NCBI RefSeq assembly: GCF_900105215.1
Contig: NZ_FOIP01000002.1
Location: forward strand, 620,001 to 684,000
DNA: 64,000 nt
From: Lacrimispora sphenoides
GTDB taxonomy: Bacteria > Bacillota > Clostridia > Lachnospirales > Lachnospiraceae
Reading direction: 5' to 3'
The notes under the pieces are model-generated. The model worked only from the letters and a program-made list of their open reading frames with translations, was not told where the DNA came from and searched no databases. A program made the translations under genes and the position numbers. This document shows, piece by piece, positions 34,549-43,824 of this stretch (position 1 is its first letter; every line of letters begins with the position of its first letter).

Positions 34549-35706
34549 ATGACGACATTATTATTGATTATTATCTATATTGCATTTATCAGCTTGGGGC
34601 TTCCTGATTCTATGCTTGGCGCTGCATGGCCAACGGTCCGGGCTGATTTATCCCTGCCAATGGCCGGGGCAGGATTAATCTCCATGATTATATCCGGGGG
34701 AACCATAATCTCAAGTATTCTGAGTGGGAAACTGATTCAAAAACTTGGTACTGGCAAACTCACATTAATCAGTGTATTTATAACAGCCATGGCTTTGCTG
34801 GGTTTTTCCTTTAGCCAAAGCTATGTATGGTTATGTCTGATGGCAATTCCATTAGGACTAGGAGCAGGGGCCGTAGATGCTGCTTTAAATAATTTTGTGG
34901 CTTTGCATTTTTCGGTTAGACATATGAGTTGGCTTCATTGTTTCTGGGGAATTGGTGCAACTGCTGGTCCCGCTATTATGTCAGTTGCCATTTCCCATAA
35001 CGGGTCGTGGCAAAAGGGTTATTTTTCTGTTGCAATTATTCAGATTTTTTTAGTGATTATTTTGCTGGTTTCATTGCCGCTTTGGAGATTGTTTGGTAAA
35101 GGTCGGGAAGAAAGTATAATTGAAGAAAATCAAAGCCAGTATGTATTTCAAATGCCGGGGATACGCTCAGCACTTCTTGGTTTCTTTTGTTATTGTGCAT
35201 TAGAGGCTACCACCGGTTTATGGGGCGCCAGTTATCTGGTGCAGGCAAAAGGTGTTTCTTCTGATGTTGCCGCGGGTTGGATATCCGTATTTTACCTTGG
35301 CATCACCATAGGCAGGTTAGTCAATGGGTTTATTACTGCCAAGTGGAGTAATCCTATGTTGATTCGAGGTGGTCAATTTATCATTGGTATTGGGGCTGTC
35401 TTATTACTGATTTCCAATCAATATGTCAACTTACTGGGATTTATTCTGATTGGAATGGGATGTGCACCTATTTATCCTTCTATGTTGCATGAAACGCCGG
35501 TCCGTTTTGGCAAAAACAATTCAAGTAAACTGATGGGTGTGCAAATGGCGTTTGCTTACATTGGAACGATGCTGGTGCCACCAGCAATCGGGGTATTATC
35601 AAGTGTGGTGGGGATACAGTTCTATCCCATATTTATTATGGTGTTACTCATAACGATGTTTGTTAGCAGTGAGAAAATTAATAAAATCGTAGCAAGGAGG
35701 GCTTGA
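34549..35706 (+). CDS. Major facilitator superfamily transporter
   Basis: 385 aa, about 12 hydrophobic segments. N-terminal IAFISLGLPDSMLGAAWPTV (typical of sugar/FucP-like MFS proteins), cytoplasmic loop GKLIQKLGTGKLTLI (motif A region), LHCFWGIGATAGPAIM, and FILIGMGCAPIYPSMLHETP, also common in sugar MFS. No signal peptide. Between a ROK regulator and a PHP enzyme, so uptake of a sugar or phosphorylated metabolite is likely; substrate unknown. Confidence 0.88.
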   Translation: MTTLLLIIIYIAFISLGLPDSMLGAAWPTVRADLSLPMAGAGLISMIISGGTIISSILSGKLIQKLGTGKLTLISVFITAMALLGFSFSQSYVWLCLMAIPLGLGAGAVDAALNNFVALHFSVRHMSWLHCFWGIGATAGPAIMSVAISHNGSWQKGYFSVAIIQIFLVIILLVSLPLWRLFGKGREESIIEENQSQYVFQMPGIRSALLGFFCYCALEATTGLWGASYLVQAKGVSSDVAAGWISVFYLGITIGRLVNGFITAKWSNPMLIRGGQFIIGIGAVLLLISNQYVNLLGFILIGMGCAPIYPSMLHETPVRFGKNNSSKLMGVQMAFAYIGTMLVPPAIGVLSSVVGIQFYPIFIMVLLITMFVSSEKINKIVARRA

Positions 35707-35707
35707 A

Positions 35708-36604
35708 ATGTCTAATCAGTTAGATTTACATATGCATTCCAATATTAGCAACGATGGGGAATACTCGCCATCACAACTCATGCAGCTGTGTAAACAACAT
35801 GGTTTAAAAACGGTTGCATTAGCTGACCACAATTCCGTACGAGGGATCGAAGATGCTCAGAAATCAGCAAATGAATTAGGGATCGAATTTATTCGTGCTA
35901 TTGAGCTTGACTGTCAATTTGAAGGCGTTAATCTGCATCTTTTGGGATATGGGATTGATCCAACAGTACCTGAATTTGAAAAAAATGAAATGGATATCTT
36001 AAAGAAAGAACAAGATGCTTCTTCAAAACTAATACATCTAGTGCAGGATTTAGGTATTCATCTTGTAATAGAAGCAGTTTTGGATCTTGCCATAGAAGGT
36101 GTAGTGACAGGTGAAATGATTGCTGAAGTTGCTCTGGAAGATAAAAGAAATCAGAACAATCCTCTTCTGGAACCATATCGAAAGAACGGGAAGCGTAGTG
36201 ATAATCCTTATGTGAATTTTTATTGGGACTTTTGCTCCCAAGGGAAGCCGGCTTATGTACCTATTCAGTTTCTTGGGCTGAACGAAGCCATACAATTGAT
36301 TAGAAAAGCAAGAGGTATAGCTGTTCTTGCTCACCCAGGGATTAATATCGGGCAGGATCAGAAGATTCTGGAAGGCATTGTTTCTTGTGGTATTGATGGG
36401 ATGGAAGTATACAGTAGTTATCATGATGAAAGCATGGTTGCTTTTTACAGTAAGCAGGCTGAAAAATTTCATTTACTGAAAACAATGGGCAGCGATTTTC
36501 ATGGGAAAACAAAGCCGGCAATCAAACTGGGGTATATGAGCTGCCATGAAGAAATAGATATTTATCAACAATTCAAGAAAAAACTTCATGAGGCGTCGTT
36601 ATAA
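35708..36604 (+). CDS. PHP-domain metal-dependent phosphoesterase
   Basis: 298 aa YciV/TrpH-like phosphoesterase; members cleave nucleotide 3' phosphates or 5'-3' short RNAs. Metal ligands: LDLHMHSNISNDGEYSP (H-x-H), VALADHNSVRGIEDA (D-H), RAIELDC, GIAVLAHPGIN and KTMGSDFHGKTKP. The PHP fold is complete. The ATG is 1 base after the MFS stop. Probably acts on a compound taken up by the MFS protein, by position only. Confidence 0.88.
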   Translation: MSNQLDLHMHSNISNDGEYSPSQLMQLCKQHGLKTVALADHNSVRGIEDAQKSANELGIEFIRAIELDCQFEGVNLHLLGYGIDPTVPEFEKNEMDILKKEQDASSKLIHLVQDLGIHLVIEAVLDLAIEGVVTGEMIAEVALEDKRNQNNPLLEPYRKNGKRSDNPYVNFYWDFCSQGKPAYVPIQFLGLNEAIQLIRKARGIAVLAHPGINIGQDQKILEGIVSCGIDGMEVYSSYHDESMVAFYSKQAEKFHLLKTMGSDFHGKTKPAIKLGYMSCHEEIDIYQQFKKKLHEASL

Positions 36605-36631
36605 AAGTATTTACTCATCGAATATTAAAGT

Positions 36632-36665
36632 AAAAGGACTTGAACCATCGTGGTTTAGTCCTTTT
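36632..36665 (+). terminator. Terminator of the ROK operon
   Basis: AAAAGGACT-tg-AACCA stem with its complement, 3-base loop and small bulge, then TTTTGCTTTTT. Confidence 0.75.
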
Positions 36666-36782
36666 GCTTTTTATAAACGATAGATAGCCCCCCTTTCCCG
36701 GCAAGAATCAGATATTTTCCTTCTGGGAATAAAACTTCTTTGGTTCATTAATTAATGATTGTGTTGTTTCAATACTATATTA

Positions 36783-36817
36783 TTGACTTAATGGTCTATT
36801 TTGTGTATAATAGACCA
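36783..36817 (+). promoter_or_regulatory. TetR promoter with overlapping operator
   Basis: TTGACT (36783-36788), 17 bases, TATAAT (36806-36811). Perfect 9-base inverted repeat TGGTCTATT / AATAGACCA at 36792-36800 and 36809-36817; an outer pair TATTGAC (36781) / GTCAATA (36822) nests around it. Confidence 0.8.
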
Positions 36818-36847
36818 AGCGGTCAATAATACTTTCAGGAGGTTGAA

Positions 36848-37459
36848 ATGAAAAAAGAAGAGAAAACCGAACGAACCAAGCAAAAAATATTAGCAGCAGC
36901 GATGGAAGAATTCGGTGCGAACGGTTATGCAGGAGCATCGCTAAATAATATTTGCAGCGCTGGAATTCCCAAAGGTTTGCTTTATCACAATTTTAAGAAT
37001 AAAGATGCCATCTATCTTGCCTGCGTTGGGCAGTGTTTTTCCACTTTAACGGAATATCTAAGAGCTGCCGATATCGGAAGTGACTTACAGAAGTATATGG
37101 ACGCCCGACTGCGGTTCTTTCATGAGCATGAGCAGGAAACTCGTCTATTTTTTGAAACGATTTTCCAGCCGCCGGAGGCATTGTGTGATCAGCTTACGGG
37201 TTTACGGCAGGAATTTGACCAATTAAATGCTGAATTGTATCAAAAAATTCTGGATTCTCTTAAGTTGCGGCAGGGCGTTACCCGTGAGGAAGCCATGGCC
37301 TATTTTGCCATCATGCAAAATATGTTTAACGGCTATTTCAGCAGCCCAGCCTGCCGTAATATGTCTTTTTCAGACCGCATGACTGCACATGAAACCAATC
37401 TTACGAAACTGCTTGATTTTATGCTTTATGGCATTGTAGAAAGAGGAAATGAAAAATGA
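36848..37459 (+). CDS. TetR-family regulator of the antiporter operon
   Basis: 203 aa. HTH at residues 8-55: KQKILAAAMEEFGANGYAGA, SLNNICSAG, IPKGLLYHNFKNKDAIYLAC. AGGAGG site 5 bases before ATG. It overlaps the antiporter gene by 4 bases, and its own promoter carries a strong palindrome, so it likely represses the two-gene operon and is released by an inducer or ion/membrane stress. Inducer unknown. Confidence 0.9.
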   Translation: MKKEEKTERTKQKILAAAMEEFGANGYAGASLNNICSAGIPKGLLYHNFKNKDAIYLACVGQCFSTLTEYLRAADIGSDLQKYMDARLRFFHEHEQETRLFFETIFQPPEALCDQLTGLRQEFDQLNAELYQKILDSLKLRQGVTREEAMAYFAIMQNMFNGYFSSPACRNMSFSDRMTAHETNLTKLLDFMLYGIVERGNEK

Positions 37460-38703
37460 TAATGCTCTTACTCCGGTGGATTGCCGCCATTGTTCTTGCC
37501 TTTTTTATGGGCAAGCTGGTTTCCAAATTAAAGCTCCCCTCTATTCTCGGCTGGCTTATCGCCGGAATGATTTTAGGTCCCCATGCACTGAAGCTGATAC
37601 CGCAAGCCCTTATGGACGGCGTAAAGTATCAGGCAATCGTTCATGTGTTGGAGTGCGCCGTCGGCCTGATGATTGGCACAGAACTTGTCTGGAGCCGTAT
37701 GAAAGAATACGGTAAAGCCTTGATCATCACCACGTTGACCCAGTCCCTCGGCACGTTCATCTTGGTGTCTGCTGTTTTCACAATCATCTTTGCCGTCAGC
37801 GGCATTCCGATTTATCTGGCATTTATTTTTGGCGGCATCGCGCTGGCCACGGCACCTGCACCTGCACTCTCCATCGTGCGGGAATTTCATACCGATGGCC
37901 CTGTAACCAAAACGCTGATTCCCATGGCAGCACTGGACGACATGGTCGGGGTGATCGTATTTTTTACCACAATCGCCATTGTTGCAAGAAAAGTTACTGG
38001 TGGCAATATGCCGATTTACATGATTCCAGTAATGATTTTCCTGCCGCTGCTGATTGGCACTGTCACTGGTCTGCCCGCAGGATTGCTGTTAAAAAAGGAA
38101 CGCTCCAAACCGCTGACTCTCTTTATCCTCATTGGGCTGATCCTGGTGACTGCGTTCATTGGCTTTGTCTGTAATACCTATCTGATGAGGTCTCCGTTAC
38201 TCAATTTTATGCTGATGGGGATGGCATTTTCGGCAGCCTTTTCCAACCTGGTAACTGAAGAACGTCTGGAGCAGATTGTCCGTGATTTCAATCCGTTTCT
38301 CAGTGGTTCCATGGTTATTGTGATTTTGAATCTCGGTGCACCGCTGGATTATCATGCGATTCTCGGTGCAGGACTGTTTACTTTTATCTATATTGTCTCA
38401 CGCGCACTTGGAAAGTATTACGGGGCACGTCTCGGTGCGAAAGCAACCGGTCTTCCTGATACCGTGCAGAAATATCTTGGTTTTACGCTTTTACCTCATT
38501 CCGGTGTTTCGCTGGTATTTACAGGAATCGCTGTTTCTGTTTTAGCGGCTCCCGCGCCGGAGTGCGCAAAAATCATTCAAGGCACGATTGCGGCCGCAGC
38601 GGTAATCAATGAGGTTATCGCCGTCATTACAGCGAAGAAGGGCTTTGAATGGGCAGGCGAATTTCACGGCTTTAATTCTAACTTACAGGGACGGAACACT
38701 TGA
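37456..38703 (+). CDS. CPA2-type cation:proton antiporter
   Basis: 415 aa integral membrane protein with about 12 hydrophobic segments. Family pieces: LPSILGWLIAGMILGPHALK near residue 28, LECAVGLMIGTELVW, FGGIALATAPAPALSIVREF, and MAALDDMVGVIVFFTTIAI with the Asp pair of ion-binding segment (near 155). No C-terminal TrkA-N domain. A second ATG two codons later is also possible. Coupled to the TetR gene. Transported ion (Na+, K+ or other) unknown. Confidence 0.9.
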   Translation: MIMLLLRWIAAIVLAFFMGKLVSKLKLPSILGWLIAGMILGPHALKLIPQALMDGVKYQAIVHVLECAVGLMIGTELVWSRMKEYGKALIITTLTQSLGTFILVSAVFTIIFAVSGIPIYLAFIFGGIALATAPAPALSIVREFHTDGPVTKTLIPMAALDDMVGVIVFFTTIAIVARKVTGGNMPIYMIPVMIFLPLLIGTVTGLPAGLLLKKERSKPLTLFILIGLILVTAFIGFVCNTYLMRSPLLNFMLMGMAFSAAFSNLVTEERLEQIVRDFNPFLSGSMVIVILNLGAPLDYHAILGAGLFTFIYIVSRALGKYYGARLGAKATGLPDTVQKYLGFTLLPHSGVSLVFTGIAVSVLAAPAPECAKIIQGTIAAAAVINEVIAVITAKKGFEWAGEFHGFNSNLQGRNT

Positions 38704-38724
38704 TAAAAAGTAAGGATAAATAAT

Positions 38725-38760
38725 GAAAGGCACATCTTAAGCTGAGAGGATGTGCCTTTT
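38725..38760 (+). terminator. Terminator of the TetR/antiporter operon
   Basis: Eleven-base stem AAAGGCACATC with a 12-base loop, ending in TTTT. Confidence 0.85.
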
Positions 38761-39061
38761 AATTACGTTATCATATTGTTGTCTCTTAACTAATGTCAGA
38801 TGGCGTGTTTTGATAGTGAAAATAGGGTGGTTTTGATAAAATATACACAATATAGAATTGCTTAGGAAGAGGAGCACAACCTGGGAAGTGACGGGAAAGT
38901 ATATCTTAAAGCTTTTGTTTGTCGCTTTTTGGCAACAGCAAGCGAACCAAGAAGCAACAGAGGAAAAATTAAAATTTTCAAAATTATACCGGACAGCTTC
39001 CTATAATGAGGTACGTAGAAAAGGTATGTATATCGCTGTCTTCCGGAGATATAAGGTGATT
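38761..39061. other. Intergenic stretch without a supported gene
   Basis: Between the terminator and a minus-strand small gene. A TTG-initiated frame at 38858 has no ribosome site and no recognisable protein pattern. Nothing else seen. Confidence 0.5.
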
Positions 39062-39283
39062 TTAAGACACAGCTTTACAGTTTTCACTTGTGTTATCTTC
39101 CATGTCATCAGCAAAAACAAAATCATAATTTCGAAGCACATGCCGCCAATGTGCTTTTTCGATTTCTTTGGTGCGCTGTAGCGCGGCTTCTCTGCGGGCG
39201 CCCTTTCGGTGCTGAATCAATTGGTTCAAGAGAACGGCACCAACCAATACGGTGATTAAAATAAAGACATTGCCGAAAGTCAT
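39062..39283 (-). CDS. Small single-pass membrane protein of unknown function
   Basis: 73 aa. N-terminal membrane helix (NVFILITVLVGAVLLNQLI), then a basic stretch HRKGARREAALQRTKEIEK and an acidic end. An excellent AAAGGAGG site precedes the ATG on the minus strand, which is the main reason for calling it. No family recognised. It is convergent with the antiporter operon and divergent from the marR/ABC operon. Confidence 0.6.
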   Translation of the reverse strand: MTFGNVFILITVLVGAVLLNQLIQHRKGARREAALQRTKEIEKAHWRHVLRNYDFVFADDMEDNTSENCKAVS

Positions 39284-39478
39284 AATATATATCCTCCTTT
39301 TGATTTTTTGTTGTCGAGCTTTATGTTAAGAATAACAGGATATAGGCGTAATCCATTAGGAGATTTATCATAGTTCTGCAAAAAAAATTGGAAGTTGGGT
39401 AAAGAAGGTAAATGCGCAATATGAAATAAGGGGAGCGCAGTGGCTATCCAGTGGGTATTTTAGATGTGAAAAATTTTC

Positions 39479-39533
39479 TTGACAATGTTTGCGCAATAGT
39501 ATACACTATTAACAGTGTTAGTTATGAATACTA
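39479..39533 (+). promoter_or_regulatory. Promoter and nested dyads of the marR/ABC exporter operon
   Basis: TTGACA (39479-39484), 17 bases, TACACT (39502-39507). Inner palindrome ACACT-6-AGTGT (39503-39518) covers the -10 and start; an outer pair TAGTAT (39497) / ATACTA (39528) frames it. Good MarR operator candidate. Confidence 0.65.
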
Positions 39534-39563
39534 ATACCTGTTTGAAAGGTGGAGGTGAATAGA

Positions 39564-39998
39564 TTGAGTAGTATAGAAGAATTGGTCGATTCATTGGGTG
39601 AGCTGATGTCCCGTGGAAAAGTCATGGATGAATTTAATCGTTCTGGAAAAGGCGAAATTTTCATTTTAAGATATCTTTATACGAAAGAATCACCTGCATC
39701 GCCATCTGAATTGAGTGAGGCGCTGAACAGCAGTACGGCCAGAATCTCTGCGGCACTCCGTACCCTCGAAAAGAAAGGGCAGATTCACCGTGAAATCGAC
39801 ACCACGAACAGACGCTTTATTTTGGTTACGATTACGGAAGAAGGTCGTGAACGGATTCGGGCAAACATGCAGCGAATGCAAAATCATTTGATTCAAGTAT
39901 TAACTGTGATGGGTGAAAAAGACGCAAGAGAATTTGTACGTCTCTCCACGCGGTTCTTTGAGATCGCCCAGCGCACGATGCCAGATCCTTTTGAATAG
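39564..39998 (+). CDS. MarR-family regulator of the ABC exporter
   Basis: 144 aa from TTG 39564 after GGAGGTGA; an in-frame GTG at 39549 falls on that site. Winged helix: SPSELSEALNSSTARISAAL, RTLEKKGQIHREIDTTN, wing RRFILVTITEEG. A terminator-like hairpin lies between it and the exporter genes, 122 bases downstream. MarR genes next to heterodimeric exporters commonly repress them; drug induction is inferred. Confidence 0.85.
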   Translation: MSSIEELVDSLGELMSRGKVMDEFNRSGKGEIFILRYLYTKESPASPSELSEALNSSTARISAALRTLEKKGQIHREIDTTNRRFILVTITEEGRERIRANMQRMQNHLIQVLTVMGEKDAREFVRLSTRFFEIAQRTMPDPFE

Positions 39999-40033
39999 AA
40001 TAATCGAAACCGGGGAATAAAGATAGTGAGATA

Positions 40034-40063
40034 AAAATGCAGACCAAACGAGGTCTGCATTTT
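40034..40063 (+). terminator. Hairpin between marR and the exporter genes
   Basis: Perfect 12-base stem AAAATGCAGACC with a 6-base loop, ending TTTT. It may attenuate readthrough so that the exporter is made less than the regulator. Confidence 0.65.
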
Positions 40064-40120
40064 AGGACCACATAACTAACAGCGTTCAATGTGAACACTA
40101 ATAACAAGGAGGCTTTTTCT

Positions 40121-41881
40121 ATGATTAGAATATTTAAATATCTCAAGCCCAAAGAATGGCTGATGGCTTTATTTAGCTTGATATTTGTGATGGTCCAGGT
40201 ATGGCTGGATTTAAAATCACCGGATTACATGTCAGAAATAACCATGTTAGTACAAACGCCCGGTAGTGCGATGAGTGAAATTTGGCTTGCTGGGGGTAAA
40301 ATGCTTCTCTGCACACTCGGCAGTTTGGCAAGTGCTGTTATTGTTGGTTATTTTGCGGCACGGATTGCCGCCGCATTTTCTAAACGTCTGCGCAGTCTGC
40401 TTTTTAATAAAGTGGAATCCTTTTCCATGGAGGAAATCAACCGCTTTTCCACGGACAGCTTAATCACCCGTTCAACAAACGATATTACACAGATTCAGAC
40501 TTTGATTACCATGGGATTAATGCTGATTATAAAAGCTCCGATTATGGCTGTATGGGCAATTACCAAAATCGCTGGAAAGGGTTTTGAATGGTCACTCGCC
40601 ACAGGCGCGGCGGTTGCAATTTTGGTTGTTATGATTGGTATTATCATGATTTTTGTGATACCGAAATTTAAGAAAATGCAAGCCTTAACAGATAACATGA
40701 ACCGGGTTACTCGTGAAAATCTGACAGGACTTCGTGTGGTAAGAGCTTATAATGCCGAGGATTATCAAGAAAAGAAGTTTGAAGAAGCGAATGAGGAATT
40801 AACCGGTACCCAGTTGTATACAAGCCGTGCTACGGCAATTATGATGCCGGTCATGAACATGATTATGAGTGGACTGTCCCTTTCCATCTATTGGATTGGC
40901 GCCTACTTAATTAATGCGGCGCAGATGACGGATAAACTGACGCTGTTTTCTAACATGGTCGTCTTCTCCAGCTATGCGATGCAGGTTGTTATGTCATTTT
41001 TGATGTTGGTCATGATTTTCATCATGCTTCCCCGTGCCAGTGTTTCCGCTAAGCGAATCAATGAAGTGCTGGACACCGAGCCTACAATCCTTGATGGCAG
41101 CCATACAAATGGAGTCCCTGGTTTGAAAGGTGAGGTTACGTTTCAACATGTGGGCTTCAAATATCCGGATGCGGCGGATTATGTGCTGGAGGATGTGAAC
41201 TTTACGGTAAAGCAGGGGGAAACGATTGCATTTATCGGCTCCACAGGAAGTGGTAAATCAACACTGATAAACCTTGTGCCGCGCTTTTTTGATGCGACAG
41301 AAGGAGAAATCCTGATTGACGGTGTGAATATTAAGGAGTATACACAGGAGGCACTCCACAATAAAATTGGTTACGTGCCCCAGAAAGCGGTTCTATTCAA
41401 GGGGTCGGTTTCGTCCAATGTGGCATACGGAGATAATGGTGGCAATGGATTTTCTGAGCACGAAATCAAAAAAGCTGTTGCAATTGCACAGGGAACGGAT
41501 TTTGTTGAGCGTATGGAGGGTGGCTATGAAGCAGACATTGCCCAGGGCGGTACCAATGTGTCCGGCGGGCAGAAACAGCGGCTTGCCATTGCCCGCGCGG
41601 TCTGTCGAAAGCCGGAAATCTATATATTTGATGATTCCTTTTCAGCATTGGATTATAAGACGGATCGGATTTTGCGTAATGTATTGAAAAAAGAAACAGC
41701 AGGTGTGACCAGTATGATTGTGGCACAGCGTATCGGCACGATTATGGATGCTGATCAGATAATCGTACTGGACGAAGGCAGAGTTGTGGGCAAAGGAAAA
41801 CACAAGGATCTGCTTCAGGACTGTGAGGTATACAGGCAAATTGCCATGAGTCAGTTAAGTGAGGAGGAGCTTGTATCATGA
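40121..41881 (+). CDS. ABC exporter half-transporter with degenerate Walker B (subunit 1)
   Basis: 586 aa from ATG 40121 (AAGGAGG upstream). Six-segment membrane domain (1-320) and nucleotide-binding domain: Walker A IGSTGSGKSTLI, signature VSGGQKQRLAIAR, Walker B region IYIFDDSFSALD, with Asp where the catalytic Glu is expected, and a switch MIVAQR with Gln before Arg instead of the usual His. This is the non-catalytic half of BmrC/LmrC-like heterodimers. It overlaps the next gene by 4 bases. Substrate likely drugs or lipids. Confidence 0.92.
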   Translation: MIRIFKYLKPKEWLMALFSLIFVMVQVWLDLKSPDYMSEITMLVQTPGSAMSEIWLAGGKMLLCTLGSLASAVIVGYFAARIAAAFSKRLRSLLFNKVESFSMEEINRFSTDSLITRSTNDITQIQTLITMGLMLIIKAPIMAVWAITKIAGKGFEWSLATGAAVAILVVMIGIIMIFVIPKFKKMQALTDNMNRVTRENLTGLRVVRAYNAEDYQEKKFEEANEELTGTQLYTSRATAIMMPVMNMIMSGLSLSIYWIGAYLINAAQMTDKLTLFSNMVVFSSYAMQVVMSFLMLVMIFIMLPRASVSAKRINEVLDTEPTILDGSHTNGVPGLKGEVTFQHVGFKYPDAADYVLEDVNFTVKQGETIAFIGSTGSGKSTLINLVPRFFDATEGEILIDGVNIKEYTQEALHNKIGYVPQKAVLFKGSVSSNVAYGDNGGNGFSEHEIKKAVAIAQGTDFVERMEGGYEADIAQGGTNVSGGQKQRLAIARAVCRKPEIYIFDDSFSALDYKTDRILRNVLKKETAGVTSMIVAQRIGTIMDADQIIVLDEGRVVGKGKHKDLLQDCEVYRQIAMSQLSEEELVS

Positions 41882-43722
41882 GTGAACAAAGAACGAACAG
41901 AAAGCCGATAGCCGGAGGTCCTATGGGACAGGGGGCTGTTGAAAAGCCAAAAGATTTTAAAAGGACATGGGGAAAACTGATTGCCTATTGTAAAAATTAT
42001 ATGCCTGTAGTGATTCTCGCTCTTGTTATGGCGTCAATCGGAACAGTGCTGCAAATCATCGGTCCGGATAAACTGAAAGATATGACCAACGAGATCTCAA
42101 AAGGATTACCTTCGTTGATCAATGGTGTTCCGGTCGCGGGTGCAATTGATTTTGGTATAATAAAAAGCATTGCATTACTGTTGGTGGCATTATACACAGG
42201 TTCAGCGCTCCTCAACTTTATTCAAAGTTTTATGATGGCAACTGTAACACAAAAAATCAGCAAAAATATGCGTACCGGTATATCACAAAAAATCAATAAG
42301 CTGCCTTTGAAATATTTTGACCGGGTAAGCTATGGTGATATTCTCAGCAGGGTGACCAATGATGTGGATACCATCGGTCAGACCATGAACCAAAGCATCG
42401 GAAATCTGGTTACATCAGTAACCATGCTTGTGGGTACAGCAATTATGATGTTCTACAATAACTGGATTATGGCATTGACTGCTGTGGGTTCGAGTGTTTT
42501 GGGATTTATTATCATGGGTGTTATCATGTCAAAATCGCAGAAATATTTCGTTCAGCAGCAAGAAGATCTGGGTGTCGCTAATGGTCATATTGAAGAAGTT
42601 TATTCCGGCCATAATGTGGTGAAGGCTTATAACGGCGGAAAAGAGGCCAGATGTTTTTTTGAGAATGTGAACGAGAGCCTGTATAACAGCGGCTGGAAGA
42701 GCCAGTTTATGTCCGGATTGATGATGCCGCTTATGACGTTTATCGGTAACTTTGGATATGTGGCCGTCTGTGTGGTAGGTGCGGCGCTGGCTATGAACGG
42801 AACCATCAGTTTTGGCGTGATCGTTGCTTTTATGCTGTATATCCGTTTGTTTACCCAACCGCTTTCACAAATTGCTCAGGCATTCCAGAACCTGCAAAGA
42901 ACCGCTGCTGCCAGTGAGCGCGTGTTTGAGTTCTTTGATGAGGAAGAGCTGTCTGACGAGAGTCAAAAAGCAAAGAAGCTCACCAATGTGAAAGGTGATG
43001 TGGAATTCCGTCATGTGAAGTTTGGATATACCCAGGAAAAAACGATTATCAATGACTTTTCAGCTCAAATTAAAGCCGGTCAGAAGATAGCCATTGTGGG
43101 ACCGACCGGTGCAGGAAAAACAACAATGGTCAATCTGCTGATGCGTTTTTATGAACTGGACGGTGGAGAAATATTGCTGGATGGCATTCCAATCAGCCAG
43201 GTGCCAAGAGAGAATGTCCATGAGCAATTTTGTATGGTATTGCAGGATACATGGCTTTTTGAAGGCACCATCAAGGAAAATATTATTTATAGCAAGCCGG
43301 AGGTGACAGATGAACAGGTGATTGCTGCTTGCAAGGCAGTAGGTCTTCATCATTTTATTAGAACCTTGCCGCAAGGGTATGACACATTGTTAAATGACAG
43401 GGCAAGTCTTTCACAGGGGCAGAAACAGCTTGTTACGATTGCCAGAGCGATGATCCAAAACGCTCCCATGCTGATTCTGGACGAAGCAACAAGTTCTGTG
43501 GACACACGCACCGAAATCTTGATTCAGGAAGCTATGGATAAGCTGACGGTAGGACGCACATCCTTTGTCATCGCACACCGCCTGTCCACCATCAAAAATG
43601 CCGACCTGATTCTGGTCATGAAAGATGGGGACATTATCGAAAGTGGCAATCATAAGGAACTGTTAGAAAAGGGAGGCTTCTATGCGGAACTTTACAACAG
43701 CCAGTTTGAACCTGCTGCATAG
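41878..43722 (+). CDS. ABC exporter half-transporter with intact ATPase site (subunit 2)
   Basis: 614 aa. N-terminal 35 residues polar, then six membrane segments and NBD: Walker A VGPTGAGKTTMV, signature LSQGQKQLVTIAR (Gln for the second Gly), Walker B MLILDEATSSVD with catalytic Glu, and switch VIAHRLST. Complements subunit 1, so the pair forms one consensus ATPase site, the hallmark of asymmetric exporters such as TM287/288, BmrCD and LmrCD. Translationally coupled through ATGA. Confidence 0.93.
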   Translation: MSEQRTNRKPIAGGPMGQGAVEKPKDFKRTWGKLIAYCKNYMPVVILALVMASIGTVLQIIGPDKLKDMTNEISKGLPSLINGVPVAGAIDFGIIKSIALLLVALYTGSALLNFIQSFMMATVTQKISKNMRTGISQKINKLPLKYFDRVSYGDILSRVTNDVDTIGQTMNQSIGNLVTSVTMLVGTAIMMFYNNWIMALTAVGSSVLGFIIMGVIMSKSQKYFVQQQEDLGVANGHIEEVYSGHNVVKAYNGGKEARCFFENVNESLYNSGWKSQFMSGLMMPLMTFIGNFGYVAVCVVGAALAMNGTISFGVIVAFMLYIRLFTQPLSQIAQAFQNLQRTAAASERVFEFFDEEELSDESQKAKKLTNVKGDVEFRHVKFGYTQEKTIINDFSAQIKAGQKIAIVGPTGAGKTTMVNLLMRFYELDGGEILLDGIPISQVPRENVHEQFCMVLQDTWLFEGTIKENIIYSKPEVTDEQVIAACKAVGLHHFIRTLPQGYDTLLNDRASLSQGQKQLVTIARAMIQNAPMLILDEATSSVDTRTEILIQEAMDKLTVGRTSFVIAHRLSTIKNADLILVMKDGDIIESGNHKELLEKGGFYAELYNSQFEPAA

Positions 43723-43793
43723 ATCTTGATCCGTTGATTTGTAATCTTTAATAGTATGAATATCTTACTTTATCATCTGATAATGTAAAAATG

Positions 43794-43824
43794 GAGAACG
43801 GCTTAGTAACCGTTCTCTTTTTTT
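43794..43824 (+). terminator. Terminator of the exporter operon
   Basis: Eight-base stem GAGAACGG / CCGTTCTC, 8-base loop, then a T-run of about eight. Confidence 0.85.

Noticed and set aside
38858..39181. 107-codon frame after the antiporter operon
   Set aside because: TTG start without a ribosome site; its end overlaps the better supported minus-strand membrane protein.
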